64,000 bases of DNA from Flavobacterium aquidurense (GTDB taxonomy: Bacteria > Bacteroidota > Bacteroidia > Flavobacteriales > Flavobacteriaceae), in assembly GCF_001404985.1 (NCBI RefSeq), contig NZ_JRLF01000007.1:1-64000 (forward strand), written 5' to 3'. This document shows positions 1 through 8,281 of the stretch, one piece after another. The position numbers and the translations under genes were made by a program. The stretch's first letter is position 1. Each line of letters begins with the position of its first letter. Under the pieces are notes generated by a model that saw only the letters and a program-made list of their open reading frames with translations, was not told where the DNA came from and ran no database searches.

Positions 1-43
1 TGAACTGCCCCCAAAAAGTTAGACACTATTTGGGGGCATTTTT

Positions 44-577
44 ATGGAAAGAAAAGTCAAGTACAATTGTGAATTTAAACTTCGTTGTGTAGAAGAAGTT
101 ATAAAAAGACATAACTCGGTTAAAGGCACAGCTAGAGCAAACAACATAGCCGAAAGCAACCTTACATGCTGGATTAGCCGCTATAATGAATTTGGAATTG
201 AAGGTCTTTTACCAAGGCAAAAAAATAAAGTTTATACTGCAGACTTTAAATTAAAAGTGATACAAACCATTGAAAATAAGTCTTTATCTTTGGATGAAGC
301 CTGCTTGATTTTCAAAATTCCAGCGCAGTCAACCATAATAAGCTGGCAAAGAAAATATGCAAAAGATGATTTGGCAGGTTTAGAACTTAAATCACGTGGT
401 AGACCAGCAGTTATGAATTTTAAGAGAAAGCAACGAAAAACAGACAAACCTTTAACCAGGGAAGAGGAACTCTTAAAGGAGTTAGAGTACCTGCGCGCTG
501 AGAACGAAATTCTAAAAAAGTTCAACGCCTTAGTTCAAGCCGAGCAAGCCAATCAAAACAAAAAGCTCAAACCATAA
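44..577 (+). CDS. IS3-family transposase OrfA (helix-turn-helix, IS150 InsJ type)
   Basis: This 177-residue basic protein has the usual layout of IS150-group OrfA: two N-terminal helix-turn-helix units (about residues 8-50 and 62-110) that would bind the IS ends, then a Lys/Glu-rich helical tail with a leucine-zipper character (about 138-160). The tail ends in a frame that carries a slippery heptamer A-AAA-AAG at 514-520. Ribosomes slipping back one base there continue into the OrfB frame, which stays open from 520 to the OrfB ATG at 622. OrfA alone normally acts as DNA binder and inhibitor; the OrfAB fusion is the transposase. Confidence 0.9.
   Translation: MERKVKYNCEFKLRCVEEVIKRHNSVKGTARANNIAESNLTCWISRYNEFGIEGLLPRQKNKVYTADFKLKVIQTIENKSLSLDEACLIFKIPAQSTIISWQRKYAKDDLAGLELKSRGRPAVMNFKRKQRKTDKPLTREEELLKELEYLRAENEILKKFNALVQAEQANQNKKLKP
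514..520 (+). promoter_or_regulatory. Programmed -1 ribosomal frameshift site (A AAA AAG)
   Basis: In the OrfA frame the bases read A-AAA-AAG (codons AAA at 515-517 and AAG at 518-520). This is the standard slippery heptamer of IS3-family elements. After a -1 slip the frame has no stop for 34 codons and joins the OrfB frame exactly, giving the expected peptide with a QTIIELRHKY-like linker. No efficient downstream pseudoknot was worked out by hand. Confidence 0.85.
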
Positions 578-621
578 TAGAATTAAGGCATAAGTATGAT
601 TTAGATCTTTTACTAAATTGT

Positions 622-1410
622 ATGAACATGGTTAGAAGTACGTATTATTACTATGAAAAGAAAGGTCAGGTAATCGATAAATATCAAGAGATAAAAGATT
701 TAATTAAACAGATTTACAATTATCATAAGGGTAGATTAGGATACAGACGTATTACTCTATTACTCAAAAAAGAGGGGATTTTAATTAATCACAAAACAGT
801 ACTTCGATTGATGAAATTTTTAGGATTAAAAAGTTTAATCAGAATCAAGAAGTACAGATCGTATAAAGGAGAGCACGGAAAGATAGCTCCTAACCTGCTA
901 CAGCGCAATTTTAAGGCCGATATACCTAACCAGAAATGGGCAACCGATGTGACTGAATTTAATATTTCTGGCAATAAATTGTATCTATCGTCGATAATCG
1001 ATCTGTTTAATGGAGAGATAATTAGCTATGAATTATCGCAAAGACCAGTGTTTAGTCAAGTTTTAAATATGCTTGAAAAAGCATTTAAAAAAATACCCGA
1101 TAACACTAATCTGACTCTGCATTCTGACCAAGGATGGCAGTATCAAATGGCACAATATCAGTATTTATTAAAGAAAAAAGGAATTATGCAGAGCATGTCC
1201 AGAAAAGGTAATTGTCTTGATAATGCGATAATTGAAAACTTCTTTGGAATATTAAAATCAGAGTTGTTTTATCTTAAAAAATACACTTCCATTAATCAAT
1301 TGAAACAAGAGATTATTGAGTATATAAATTATTATAATAATGACAGAATTAAACTTAATCTAAAAGGAATGAGCCCGATACAATATCGAGCTCATTATTA
1401 TAAAACTTAA
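622..1410 (+). CDS. IS3-family transposase OrfB (DDE integrase core)
   Basis: This is the catalytic half of the IS150-group transposase, with an HTH_21 region near the N-terminus and an rve integrase core. The acidic triad is visible: Asp109 in WATDVTEF, Asp169 in LHSDQGWQY, and Glu205 in NCLDNAIIENFFG. The last two are separated by 35 residues, the DD(35)E spacing typical of the family. The C-terminus ends with the usual NLKGMSPIQYR motif. It is probably made mainly as an OrfAB fusion by -1 frameshifting at 514-520; the ATG at 622 is internal to that fusion and may not be used as an independent start. No frameshift or stop breaks the core, so the element may still move. Confidence 0.92.
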   Translation: MNMVRSTYYYYEKKGQVIDKYQEIKDLIKQIYNYHKGRLGYRRITLLLKKEGILINHKTVLRLMKFLGLKSLIRIKKYRSYKGEHGKIAPNLLQRNFKADIPNQKWATDVTEFNISGNKLYLSSIIDLFNGEIISYELSQRPVFSQVLNMLEKAFKKIPDNTNLTLHSDQGWQYQMAQYQYLLKKKGIMQSMSRKGNCLDNAIIENFFGILKSELFYLKKYTSINQLKQEIIEYINYYNNDRIKLNLKGMSPIQYRAHYYKT

Positions 1411-1469
1411 TTATTAATTTGTCTAAACTTTTGGGTGCAGTCTAAAATCGAGTCAGCCCTTTTTTTGCT

Positions 1470-1482
1470 GCTCCAGCGGAGC
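1470..1482. repeat. Short GCTCC-AGC-GGAGC palindrome beside the IS
   Basis: A GC-rich 5-bp stem with a 3-base loop sits in an otherwise AT-rich gap between the IS end and the SanA-like gene. Palindromes of this kind are scattered through Bacteroidota intergenic DNA, so it may be the remnant of a dispersed repeat into which the IS inserted. It could also be a weak transcription end signal for the minus-strand gene at 1504. Confidence 0.35.
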
Positions 1483-1503
1483 GATATAATTAAACGGATC
1501 TTT

Positions 1504-2163
1504 TTATCGTTTGTCTTCCTTAGAATAATTAGAAATTCCGTTTATATCAATCGAATTTCCTAAAAAGCGCGGTTCTCTATTTCTTAAAACATCAAAAAAG
1601 GATTTAAAAATAGAACCATATTCTCTAAAGGTAACATATTTATATCCTGGATATTCTCCTTCATTTGCAGAATAACCAACACATTTTATCCCAAGTTTTT
1701 GGCCAATATAAATGGCGCGGTTTAAATGATATTCCTGAGATACTAAAGTCGCTTTTTTTATTTTGAAAATATATTTTGCGCGATACATTGTCGAGTAAGT
1801 ATCAAATCCGGCATAATCAATAAATATTTTGGTTGTGTCAACGCCGTTTCTAAAACAGTAATTTTTCATTACCGTTAATTCATCATAGGCTTGCTGGCCA
1901 TTATCACCAGAAAGTAAAATTTTATTTATTCGGTTTGATTTGTATAATTGAATTCCCGCGTCAAGTCGATCTTTTAAATATTTGCCCGGCTGATCTCCGC
2001 TGATTCCAGCTCCAAAAATAATTCCGACATCATTCTTTGGGAATTTTTTCATTGAATAATAAATGTTCTTTTTAGTCGAAGACTTCACGTAATAATTTAC
2101 AGAAAGAATAGCAGCCAATCCAAGGATAAAAAGTAAAAGGAAGATTTTAAAATATTTTTTCAA
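1504..2163 (-). CDS. SanA/YdcF-type (DUF218) membrane-anchored envelope protein
   Basis: The protein carries the DUF218 fold of SanA (vancomycin high-temperature exclusion) and YdcF. It has one N-terminal membrane segment (IFLLLFILGLAAILSV), then the conserved GAGI, KILLSGDNG, DYAGFDTYSTMYRA and SQEYHLNRAIYIG blocks. SanA proteins affect envelope barrier function; their biochemical activity is unsettled. No in-frame ATG lies upstream of the membrane segment, so a TTG start is needed. I chose TTG at 2163 (MKKYFKIF...) because a promoter-like pair (TTG at 2221-2223 and TATCTTCA at 2194-2201 on the minus strand) would start transcription near 2187, downstream of the other TTG at 2229, which also overlaps a terminator. 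A 241-residue form from 2229 remains possible. Confidence 0.8.
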   Translation of the reverse strand: MKKYFKIFLLLFILGLAAILSVNYYVKSSTKKNIYYSMKKFPKNDVGIIFGAGISGDQPGKYLKDRLDAGIQLYKSNRINKILLSGDNGQQAYDELTVMKNYCFRNGVDTTKIFIDYAGFDTYSTMYRAKYIFKIKKATLVSQEYHLNRAIYIGQKLGIKCVGYSANEGEYPGYKYVTFREYGSIFKSFFDVLRNREPRFLGNSIDINGISNYSKEDKR

Positions 2164-2193
2164 AATGATTATAAGATTATGATTTAAAAGTAG

Positions 2194-2223
2194 TGAAGAT
2201 AAATAACATTTGTTTACGGTCAA
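2194..2223 (-). promoter_or_regulatory. Possible promoter for the SanA-like gene
   Basis: On the minus strand TTG (2223-2221) is followed after 19 bp by TATCTTCA (2201-2194), which matches the Bacteroidota -7 consensus TAnnTTTG at four of six fixed positions. It lies just after the terminator of the upstream peptidase gene, where a new promoter is needed. The -7 match is imperfect. Confidence 0.4.
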
Positions 2224-2232
2224 AATCAAATT

Positions 2233-2261
2233 AAAAAACCGAAGTATTGCTACTTCGGTTT
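2233..2261 (-). terminator. Rho-independent terminator after the M3 peptidase gene
   Basis: Eleven-bp arms (2236-2246 and 2251-2261) close a 4-base loop. On the minus strand the stem is followed by a run of six T. It sits 25 bp after the stop of the M3 peptidase gene. Confidence 0.85.
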
Positions 2262-2286
2262 AATCTAAATATGATATACTAAAGAT

Positions 2287-4314
2287 CTATAAAAGCCCTG
2301 CTCTTTTTAATAAAGCTTCGGGTTTTGGTTCCTGACCTCTAAAACGTTTGTATAAAATCATAGGATGTTCAGTTCCTCCTTTAGAAAGTACATTGTCTTT
2401 GAATTTTGCTGCAATCTCAGCATTGAAAATACCGTTTTCCTGAAAATATTCAAAAGCATCTGCATCCAGAACCTCAGCCCATTTGTAACTGTAATACCCG
2501 GAAGAATATCCACCTTGAAAAATATGTGAGAAAGCAGTACTCATTGCATTTTCTTTTACATCAGGATACAATTGTGTGTTGGCAAACTGTTCCGTTTCAA
2601 AAGCTTTTAAATCTGTAATAGAAGTTGGATCTTGTCCGTGCCACGCCATATCTAATAATCCAAAACTCAACTGACGTAAAGTCGCTAAACCTTCCTGAAA
2701 ACTTGCACTTTCTTTGATTTTCTGTACATATTCAATCGGAATAATTTCTCCTGTCTCATAGTGATTTGCAAACAAAGCCAAAGCTTCCGGTTCGTAACAC
2801 CAGTTTTCCATAATCTGGCTTGGTAATTCTACAAAATCCCAAAATACAGAAGTTCCCGATAAGCTTGGGTATGTTGTATTGGCCAACATGCCGTGTAAAC
2901 CATGACCAAATTCGTGAAATAAAGTTGTTACTTCATTAAATGTCAATAACGACGGTTTTGTTTCTGTTGGTTTTGTAAAATTACAAACGTTCGAAATATG
3001 TGGTCTTTCATTTACGCCGTCTTTTTTAGATTGATGTTTGAATGAAGTCATCCATGCACCATTTCGTTTTCCTTTTCTTGGGAAGAAATCCGCATAGAAA
3101 ATCGAAACCAAATTATTATCAGCATCAGTTACTTCATAAGTTGTAACTTCTTCATGGTATTTATCGATATCAAAAACTTCGGTAAATGTTAATCCGTATA
3201 ATTTTTTGGCAACTGTAAAAGCGCCATTCAATACTTTTTCTAACTGAAAATAAGGTTTTAGTTTTTCATCATCTAAATTAAAAAGCTGTTGTTTTAATTT
3301 TTCAGAATAATAAGCACCATCCCATTTTTCTAATTGTTCGATTCCGTCCAGTTCTTTGGCAAAAGCCGTCAATTCGGCAAATTCTTTTTGAGCAGCAGGT
3401 TTTGCTTTGGCTAATAAATCATTCAGGAAAGAGAAAACTTTCTCCGGACTTTCGGCCATTCTTTCTTCCAGAACAAAATGTGCATGAGTTTTATATCCTA
3501 ATAAATTGGCTCTTTCGAAACGTAATTTGGCAATTTCCAAGACATTTTCCTGATTGTCGAATTCGTTATTCTGAAATGCTTTTGCGCCAAAGGCAATCGC
3601 CATTTTTTTACGCAATTCACGATTATCCGCATAAGTCAAAAACGGAATATAACTTGGATGATCTAAAGTAAAAATCCAACCTTCTTTTTCCTGGCTTTTA
3701 GCCAATAATCTTGCCGCTTCGATAGTTCCTTCCGGTAATCCGGCTAAATCCTTTTCATCAGTCAAATGCAATTCGAAAGCATTTGTTTCTGCCAGAACAT
3801 TTTCGCCAAATTGTAAACTCAGTTTTGATAATTCTTTATCAATTTCTCTAAGTTTATCTTTTTTATCTTCTGGTAGATTCGCACCATTTCTAGAGAAACT
3901 TTTGTATTTTTTATCTAAAAGAGTTGTTTGTTCTGCATTTAGGTTTAATGTCTCTTTTTGATTGTAAACCGTTTTTATTTTAGCAAATAAAGCAGCGTTT
4001 AATGTAATGTCATTTCCAAATTCTGATAATAAAGGAGAAACTTCCTGAGCAATTTTTTGCATTTCGTCACTGGTCTCTGCTGAATTCAAATTGAAGAAAA
4101 CACTGGAAAGACGGTCTAAAATGTCACCGGTAAAATCCATCGCCACAACTGTGTTTTCAAAAGTTGGTGCTTCAGGATTGTTTACGATTGCATCGATTTC
4201 GGCTTTAGCCAAAGCAATTCCTTCCTGAAAAGCCGGAAGATAATCTTCAATCTTAATTTGCGAAAAAGGAGCTGTGTTGTGTTTGGTTGTGAATTTTGAA
4301 AGTAGAACGTTCAT
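2287..4314 (-). CDS. M3-family zinc metallopeptidase (oligopeptidase A / peptidyl-dipeptidase Dcp type)
   Basis: At 675 residues this has the usual length of M3A peptidases, which cut short oligopeptides in protein turnover. The zinc site HEFGH is at residues 467-471, with the downstream Glu in the FVELPSQIMENW block and the substrate-binding GGYSSGYYSYKWAEV segment near residue 600. No signal peptide is visible, so it is probably cytoplasmic, although some Dcp-type enzymes are periplasmic. The start ATG at 4314 has no Shine-Dalgarno; the leader contains a perfect -7 element (TATCTTTG at 4368-4361). It stands alone between a divergent gene and its own terminator. OpdA versus Dcp specificity cannot be settled from the sequence alone. 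Confidence 0.93.
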   Translation of the reverse strand: MNVLLSKFTTKHNTAPFSQIKIEDYLPAFQEGIALAKAEIDAIVNNPEAPTFENTVVAMDFTGDILDRLSSVFFNLNSAETSDEMQKIAQEVSPLLSEFGNDITLNAALFAKIKTVYNQKETLNLNAEQTTLLDKKYKSFSRNGANLPEDKKDKLREIDKELSKLSLQFGENVLAETNAFELHLTDEKDLAGLPEGTIEAARLLAKSQEKEGWIFTLDHPSYIPFLTYADNRELRKKMAIAFGAKAFQNNEFDNQENVLEIAKLRFERANLLGYKTHAHFVLEERMAESPEKVFSFLNDLLAKAKPAAQKEFAELTAFAKELDGIEQLEKWDGAYYSEKLKQQLFNLDDEKLKPYFQLEKVLNGAFTVAKKLYGLTFTEVFDIDKYHEEVTTYEVTDADNNLVSIFYADFFPRKGKRNGAWMTSFKHQSKKDGVNERPHISNVCNFTKPTETKPSLLTFNEVTTLFHEFGHGLHGMLANTTYPSLSGTSVFWDFVELPSQIMENWCYEPEALALFANHYETGEIIPIEYVQKIKESASFQEGLATLRQLSFGLLDMAWHGQDPTSITDLKAFETEQFANTQLYPDVKENAMSTAFSHIFQGGYSSGYYSYKWAEVLDADAFEYFQENGIFNAEIAAKFKDNVLSKGGTEHPMILYKRFRGQEPKPEALLKRAGLL

Positions 4315-4360
4315 TATAATGTAATTATTTTTTATTAATTGAAGTCAAATTTTTGAATTC

Positions 4361-4368
4361 CAAAGATA
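4361..4368 (-). promoter_or_regulatory. -7 promoter element (TATCTTTG) of the M3 peptidase gene
   Basis: The minus strand reads TATCTTTG, a full match to the Bacteroidota TAnnTTTG element, 47 bp ahead of the start codon. No TTG lies at the ideal 19-20 bp upstream, so the -33 part is weak. Confidence 0.55.
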
Positions 4369-4536
4369 GCAATTTATAAAAATCTAATCCTCTAAACCAA
4401 ACCGATTCTCAGCATAAAATCCTCTTAAATTGTGTTATAGATATGTTATTTATTTCGGTAAGGGTTTTAAAAATCGTAAATTGAAAAAATTCGATTAGAA
4501 TACAAAATACTAATCAGAAATTGTAAAAACAGAAAA

Positions 4537-5208
4537 ATGATGAATTATCAAGTTGTAATAAAGAATATCGATACGGTTAATGAAGTAGAAGGATATTGGT
4601 CTGATGAAGATTTTGTTCAGTTATTAGAAAAATTCAATTATCCGGATGGGGCAACAGCTGATAAAGCGAGTTTACCGGAATTGTTAGAAATGGCAATCTC
4701 TGATTATGAACCTAATGAAGCTGCCGAAATAGTTTTGGGATATAAATTTAGTGATCGATTAACTGATGGGCAAATTGAGCAAATATCTCATAACATGTTA
4801 ATTGATAAAGTTTGTGAAGAATATCCAGAAATAGACATGCAAGGAACTTTATTTCACATCAATCAATTACTTTTTAAAGCATATAATGGAAAGTTTCCTA
4901 ACGCGAAAGCATCGATTGTTCATTTTGCAATGACTCCAACAGATGGTGATGCACAAAAGTTAACAGCTGAAAACGTGTTGAAATTATTGAATAGTGGTTT
5001 GTCTGATAGAAATCTTATCAAAAGATTGTTCGAAAATCAAATATCACAAAATATTCCATTTCCAGAAGCAGAAGCTATTGTTTGGGAATTGACAACAGAA
5101 GATAATGTAAATTATAATCTCGTTACTTCAGAAAACTGGATAAATAAAGAGGATATAATTGAATATGAATTTGAATCTGTTCTCGAGGATATCGAAGAAG
5201 AAGCATAA
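4537..5208 (+). CDS. Uncharacterised acidic cytoplasmic protein
   Basis: I do not recognise this 223-residue protein. It is rich in Asp and Glu (notably the C-terminal EYEFESVLEDIEEEA tail), has no signal peptide or membrane segment, and reads as an alpha/beta soluble protein. Two ATG codons in tandem (4537 and 4540) leave the first residue open. It is a single gene transcribed divergently from the M3 peptidase and convergently with purE, with a perfect hairpin directly after its stop. Codon use resembles its neighbours, so it looks like a resident gene and not a recent import. Confidence 0.75.
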   Translation: MMNYQVVIKNIDTVNEVEGYWSDEDFVQLLEKFNYPDGATADKASLPELLEMAISDYEPNEAAEIVLGYKFSDRLTDGQIEQISHNMLIDKVCEEYPEIDMQGTLFHINQLLFKAYNGKFPNAKASIVHFAMTPTDGDAQKLTAENVLKLLNSGLSDRNLIKRLFENQISQNIPFPEAEAIVWELTTEDNVNYNLVTSENWINKEDIIEYEFESVLEDIEEEA

Positions 5209-5214
5209 TTTTAA

Positions 5215-5279
5215 TTTTCAGTTTTCAGTCGCAGTTTCAATCATAGTGTATACTGAAAACTGCGACTGAAAACTGAAAA
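5215..5279. repeat. Perfect 23-bp inverted repeat between convergent genes
   Basis: Arms at 5215-5237 and 5257-5279 are perfectly complementary over 23 bp and enclose a 19-base loop. Each arm is built from CAGTTTTCAGTCGCAGTTT. It fills the whole gap between the stop of the 4537 gene and the stop of purE, so it probably ends transcription from both sides. Related cores recur at 5806-5836 and 21519-21566, which makes it a member of a dispersed family. Confidence 0.8.
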
Positions 5280-5762
5280 CTATTTCAATCCTTCAGCCGC
5301 TTTATTAACTGCTGCTTTTAGTTCTTCTTTATAAGCAATAATAGTATGAAGAACTTTTTTATCATGACTCCCGATGATTTGTGCTGCTAAAATACCGGCA
5401 TTTTTTGCTCCGTTTAGCGCCACAGTTGCAACAGGAACTCCGCCCGGCATTTGAAGAATCGATAAAACAGAATCCCAACCATCAATAGAATTACTAGATT
5501 TTACCGGAACTCCAATTACTGGAAGTGGCGACATTGATGCAACCATTCCTGGTAAATGTGCAGCTCCTCCGGCTCCGGCAATAATTACCGTAATACCACG
5601 AGTATGTGCATTTTTACTAAAGTCGAATAATTTTTCTGGTGTTCTGTGTGCCGAAACGATATCTACTTCAGTTTCAATATTAAATTGTTTTAGTATGTCG
5701 ATGGCGTCCTGCATGACTGGCATGTCAGAGATACTTCCCATTATGATGGCTACTTTGCTCAT
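5280..5762 (-). CDS. purE: 5-(carboxyamino)imidazole ribonucleotide mutase
   Basis: PurE (class I) converts N5-CAIR to CAIR in purine synthesis. At 160 residues it has the normal length. It shows the N-terminal IMGSISDMPVM phosphate-binding loop, the EVDIVSAHRTPEK catalytic segment with its conserved His, and the IIAGAGGAAHLPGMVAS glycine-rich motif. It lies downstream of purK on the same strand, 75 bp apart, so the two steps (PurK makes N5-CAIR, PurE rearranges it) are probably co-transcribed from the purK promoter. The ATG start at 5762 is preceded by an AT-rich region without a Shine-Dalgarno. Confidence 0.97.
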   Translation of the reverse strand: MSKVAIIMGSISDMPVMQDAIDILKQFNIETEVDIVSAHRTPEKLFDFSKNAHTRGITVIIAGAGGAAHLPGMVASMSPLPVIGVPVKSSNSIDGWDSVLSILQMPGGVPVATVALNGAKNAGILAAQIIGSHDKKVLHTIIAYKEELKAAVNKAAEGLK

Positions 5763-5783
5763 TTGTTTTTATGTTTGTTTTGT

Positions 5784-5836
5784 TGTTTAAAGTTTCAGGT
5801 TTTTTTTGAGACTGAAAACTGTGAATGCTACTGAAA
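5784..5836. repeat. Partial copies of two intergenic repeat motifs between purE and purK
   Basis: The purK-purE gap contains AAAGTTTCAGGTTT followed by GACTGAAAACT and a second CTGAAAACT. The same two motif types stand side by side before obgE (21519-21641), and the second type makes the hairpin at 5215-5279. Here the palindromes are incomplete, and the last copy runs up to the purK stop. Confidence 0.5.
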
Positions 5837-5837
5837 A

Positions 5838-6992
5838 CTATATACTAATTACTCTAATAGTATTCTTAACTTCCTCAGCAATTCTTCTTGCTTCAACCAT
5901 ATCTTCATTTACGATGGTTACGTGTCCCATTTTTCTGAAAGGACGTGTTTCTTTTTTACCGTATATGTGTGGTGTAACACCATCCCATCCTAAAATAGTT
6001 TCGATGTTTTCGTAAACGACATCTCCGGAGAAACCTTCGGCACCAACTAAATTTACCATAACTCCGGCAACTTTACTATCAGTGTTTCCTAACGGCAGAT
6101 CCAGAATCGCGCGTAAATGATTTTCGAATTGTGATGTATAACTTGCTTCGATAGAATAATGACCTGAATTGTGCGGGCGCGGAGCTACTTCGTTTACCAA
6201 AATTTCATCTTCGTTGGTTTGAAACATTTCAACTGCCAAAAGACCAACATGGTTGAATTTTTCAGAAACATTAAGTGCAATTGCTCTTGCTTTTTCTGCC
6301 ACTTTTTCATCTATTCTGGCAGGGCAAATTACATATTCTACCTGATTGGCTTCCGGATGAAATTCCATTTCTACAACCGGATATGTTTTAATTTCTCCGG
6401 ATGGATTTCTTACTACGATAACCGCCAATTCATTTTTAAACGGAACCATCGTTTCAGCAATACATTCTACGTTTGGTAAATCATCCATATCAGAAATCTG
6501 ACGAATGATTTTTACACCATTTCCATCATAACCAAACTCAGTACATTTCCATACAAATGGAATTGTGATTTCGCTGTTTCCAACTGATTTTTGTAAATGT
6601 TCCGGGCTTTCAAATCGTAAATAGGCTGCAGTTGGAATCTTACTTTCAGTATAAAAATCTTTTTGAACTCCTTTATTCTGAATTCCTTTTAAAGTTTTAG
6701 GAGAAGGATACACTTTTACGCCTTCGTTTTCTAATTGGGTTAAAGCTTCAAGATTGACCAATTCAATTTCGAAAGTCAGAACATCGACTTGTTTTCCAAA
6801 ATTGTAAACCGTTTCGTAATCCATCAAATCACCCTGAAAGAATTTGTTACAGGCAATTTTACTTGGAGCTTCGTCGCTGGGATCTAAAACATAAGTTTGT
6901 ATGTCAAATTTTCGAGTGTCAGACAAAAGCATTTTACCTAATTGTCCGCCACCTAATATTCCTAATTTAAAATCAGAAGAAAAATAATTCAT
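5838..6992 (-). CDS. purK: 5-(carboxyamino)imidazole ribonucleotide synthase
   Basis: PurK is an ATP-grasp enzyme that joins bicarbonate to AIR using ATP. The 384-residue protein starts with the nucleotide-fold motif LGILGGGQLGKML, has the central ATP-grasp domain (VWKCTEFGYDGNGVKII, then the ECIAETMVPF hinge region), and ends with the EVAPRPHNSGHYSIEAS catalytic block and a C-terminal GYFYGK-like segment (IYGKKETRPFRKMGHV). It is the first gene of a purK-purE unit. A textbook Flavobacterium promoter lies just upstream at 7010-7039. The start ATG at 6992 fits the family N-terminus. Confidence 0.97.
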   Translation of the reverse strand: MNYFSSDFKLGILGGGQLGKMLLSDTRKFDIQTYVLDPSDEAPSKIACNKFFQGDLMDYETVYNFGKQVDVLTFEIELVNLEALTQLENEGVKVYPSPKTLKGIQNKGVQKDFYTESKIPTAAYLRFESPEHLQKSVGNSEITIPFVWKCTEFGYDGNGVKIIRQISDMDDLPNVECIAETMVPFKNELAVIVVRNPSGEIKTYPVVEMEFHPEANQVEYVICPARIDEKVAEKARAIALNVSEKFNHVGLLAVEMFQTNEDEILVNEVAPRPHNSGHYSIEASYTSQFENHLRAILDLPLGNTDSKVAGVMVNLVGAEGFSGDVVYENIETILGWDGVTPHIYGKKETRPFRKMGHVTIVNEDMVEARRIAEEVKNTIRVISI

Positions 6993-7009
6993 TTGTAGTT
7001 GTGTTTTTG

Positions 7010-7039
7010 CAAAGATACTTTATAAAATAGAAATGCCAA
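7010..7039 (-). promoter_or_regulatory. Promoter of purK-purE (TTG-N19-TATCTTTG)
   Basis: On the minus strand TTG (7039-7037) is followed after exactly 19 bp by TATCTTTG (7017-7010), a full match to the Bacteroidota housekeeping promoter. It ends about 18 bp ahead of the purK start, so the untranslated leader would be very short. Confidence 0.8.
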
Positions 7040-7205
7040 TTTATTGTGTATTGAATTGCAATTTTTTCATATTAATAGTACTAAAAAAAAGATTGTTTCA
7101 AAATGTTAATTTTTTTTAAAATAACTCGTTTGAAAACGTTGTTTTGTTTGAGTGAATTCCGTACGTTTGACCCTATTTTTAACCGCTGTAGATTTACTAA
7201 ATTAC

Positions 7206-8264
7206 ATGACCACAAACGATTGGGCAAAACATATTCAAAAGTATCTTTTTCTCTTAAAAGATGATTTTTTCGAATTACCATACTTGTCTAATTCTCCTCA
7301 GGTGATGTTGGACAGTCTTATAAAATTGCCTGTAATTAAGCATAATGCCATAAAGCAATTAATCTCATCTGATAATGCTTTCTGGAAAGGAAAAATGCGT
7401 TATCGAAAAATCGAAGAAGGTTTCTGGATCTTAGAGACAAATATTGCACTGAAAGAGAATGTCCTTGCAAAAGCTACCTATACAAAAGATCATCTAAAAG
7501 ACTATTATATATTATCGTTTTCTGTTTTTGAATATAAATTTCCTTTTAAGGATTCTCAAGATATTATCCTGCTGAGTACTTGCTGGACTTTTTATAAACC
7601 GGAAACTGAAGTTGCCACTTATTTTTATAAAGGAACTGAGGGTAAATTTTTTAACATTGCCATAAATAAGGAATGGGTAGACCAAAATATTAAATCCGGA
7701 AAATTCTGTAAAAAAGGAGTGCTTGAAAGCTTTTTTAATACTCAAAAAGGATTTTATACCTGGCTCGATCTAGCTCCAAAAGCTCATTTGTTATCAAAAA
7801 AAATATCAAAAATCTTAGAAGCTGAAGATAAAATACATTTAAGCACACCAGAATTACGTAAGTGCTGTATGAAGTTAATAACGGAATTTTTTAATAATTC
7901 TTTTGAAGACACTCGTATTGCAGATAATATTTCGCTGAGCAATTTAGATTATTATAATGTGGCAAAGGCAGAGAAAATGATTTTACACAATTTACAATCG
8001 TCTTTTTTAGGAATAGATAAAATTGCGTCAGAGGTTAATACATCCCCAACAAAACTAAAAGCGAATTTTAAAATTGTATTTGGATTTTCGATGCTGCAAT
8101 ACCACAAAGAAAAAAATATGCTTCTTGCAAAACAATTACTTCAAAAATCCGAAATCGAAATTCAGATAATTGCAGCGATAACAGGTTATGAAAGCGCGAG
8201 TAAATTTGCGGCAGCATTTAAGAAAAGATTTAGCGAATTACCTTCGGTTTTTAGAGAAAATTAA
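7206..8264 (+). CDS. AraC-family transcriptional regulator (first of a tandem pair)
   Basis: The C-terminal third (about residues 255-352) is an AraC-type double helix-turn-helix: one unit around IDKIASEVNTSPTKLKANFK, the second around IQIIAAITGYESASKFAAAFKKRF with the usual F-x-KxF-xxxP ending. The N-terminal 240 residues form an undefined sensing region shared with the next gene (FFELPYLSNSP, MRYRKIEEGFWI). I chose ATG 7206, not the GTG at 7152, because MTTNDWAKH aligns with the start of the paralogue at 8282 (MNVGKWVKF). The gene is 17 bp ahead of the paralogue and probably co-transcribed. The effector and targets are unknown. Confidence 0.85.
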   Translation: MTTNDWAKHIQKYLFLLKDDFFELPYLSNSPQVMLDSLIKLPVIKHNAIKQLISSDNAFWKGKMRYRKIEEGFWILETNIALKENVLAKATYTKDHLKDYYILSFSVFEYKFPFKDSQDIILLSTCWTFYKPETEVATYFYKGTEGKFFNIAINKEWVDQNIKSGKFCKKGVLESFFNTQKGFYTWLDLAPKAHLLSKKISKILEAEDKIHLSTPELRKCCMKLITEFFNNSFEDTRIADNISLSNLDYYNVAKAEKMILHNLQSSFLGIDKIASEVNTSPTKLKANFKIVFGFSMLQYHKEKNMLLAKQLLQKSEIEIQIIAAITGYESASKFAAAFKKRFSELPSVFREN

Positions 8265-8281
8265 GATTTGAGCAGAATGAT

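Larger units (their letters stand above)
1..1444 (+). mobile_element. IS3-family (IS150-group) insertion sequence, apparently intact
   Basis: The element has two overlapping transposase frames between imperfect terminal inverted repeats. The left repeat is at 1-25 and the right at 1420-1444; they match at about 20 of 25 positions around a CCCAAAA core and an inner AGACA. The first base of the window is about where the IS should begin, so the left flank and any 3-bp target duplication cannot be seen. Gene order, the DDE residues and the frameshift site all look functional. The exact right boundary is uncertain by a few bases because the outermost bases of the two ends differ. Confidence 0.88.

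Noticed and set aside
7081..7281. Minus-strand 66-codon frame between purK and the AraC gene
   Set aside because: It overlaps the start of the AraC gene and AT-rich leader DNA; no homology or start signal.
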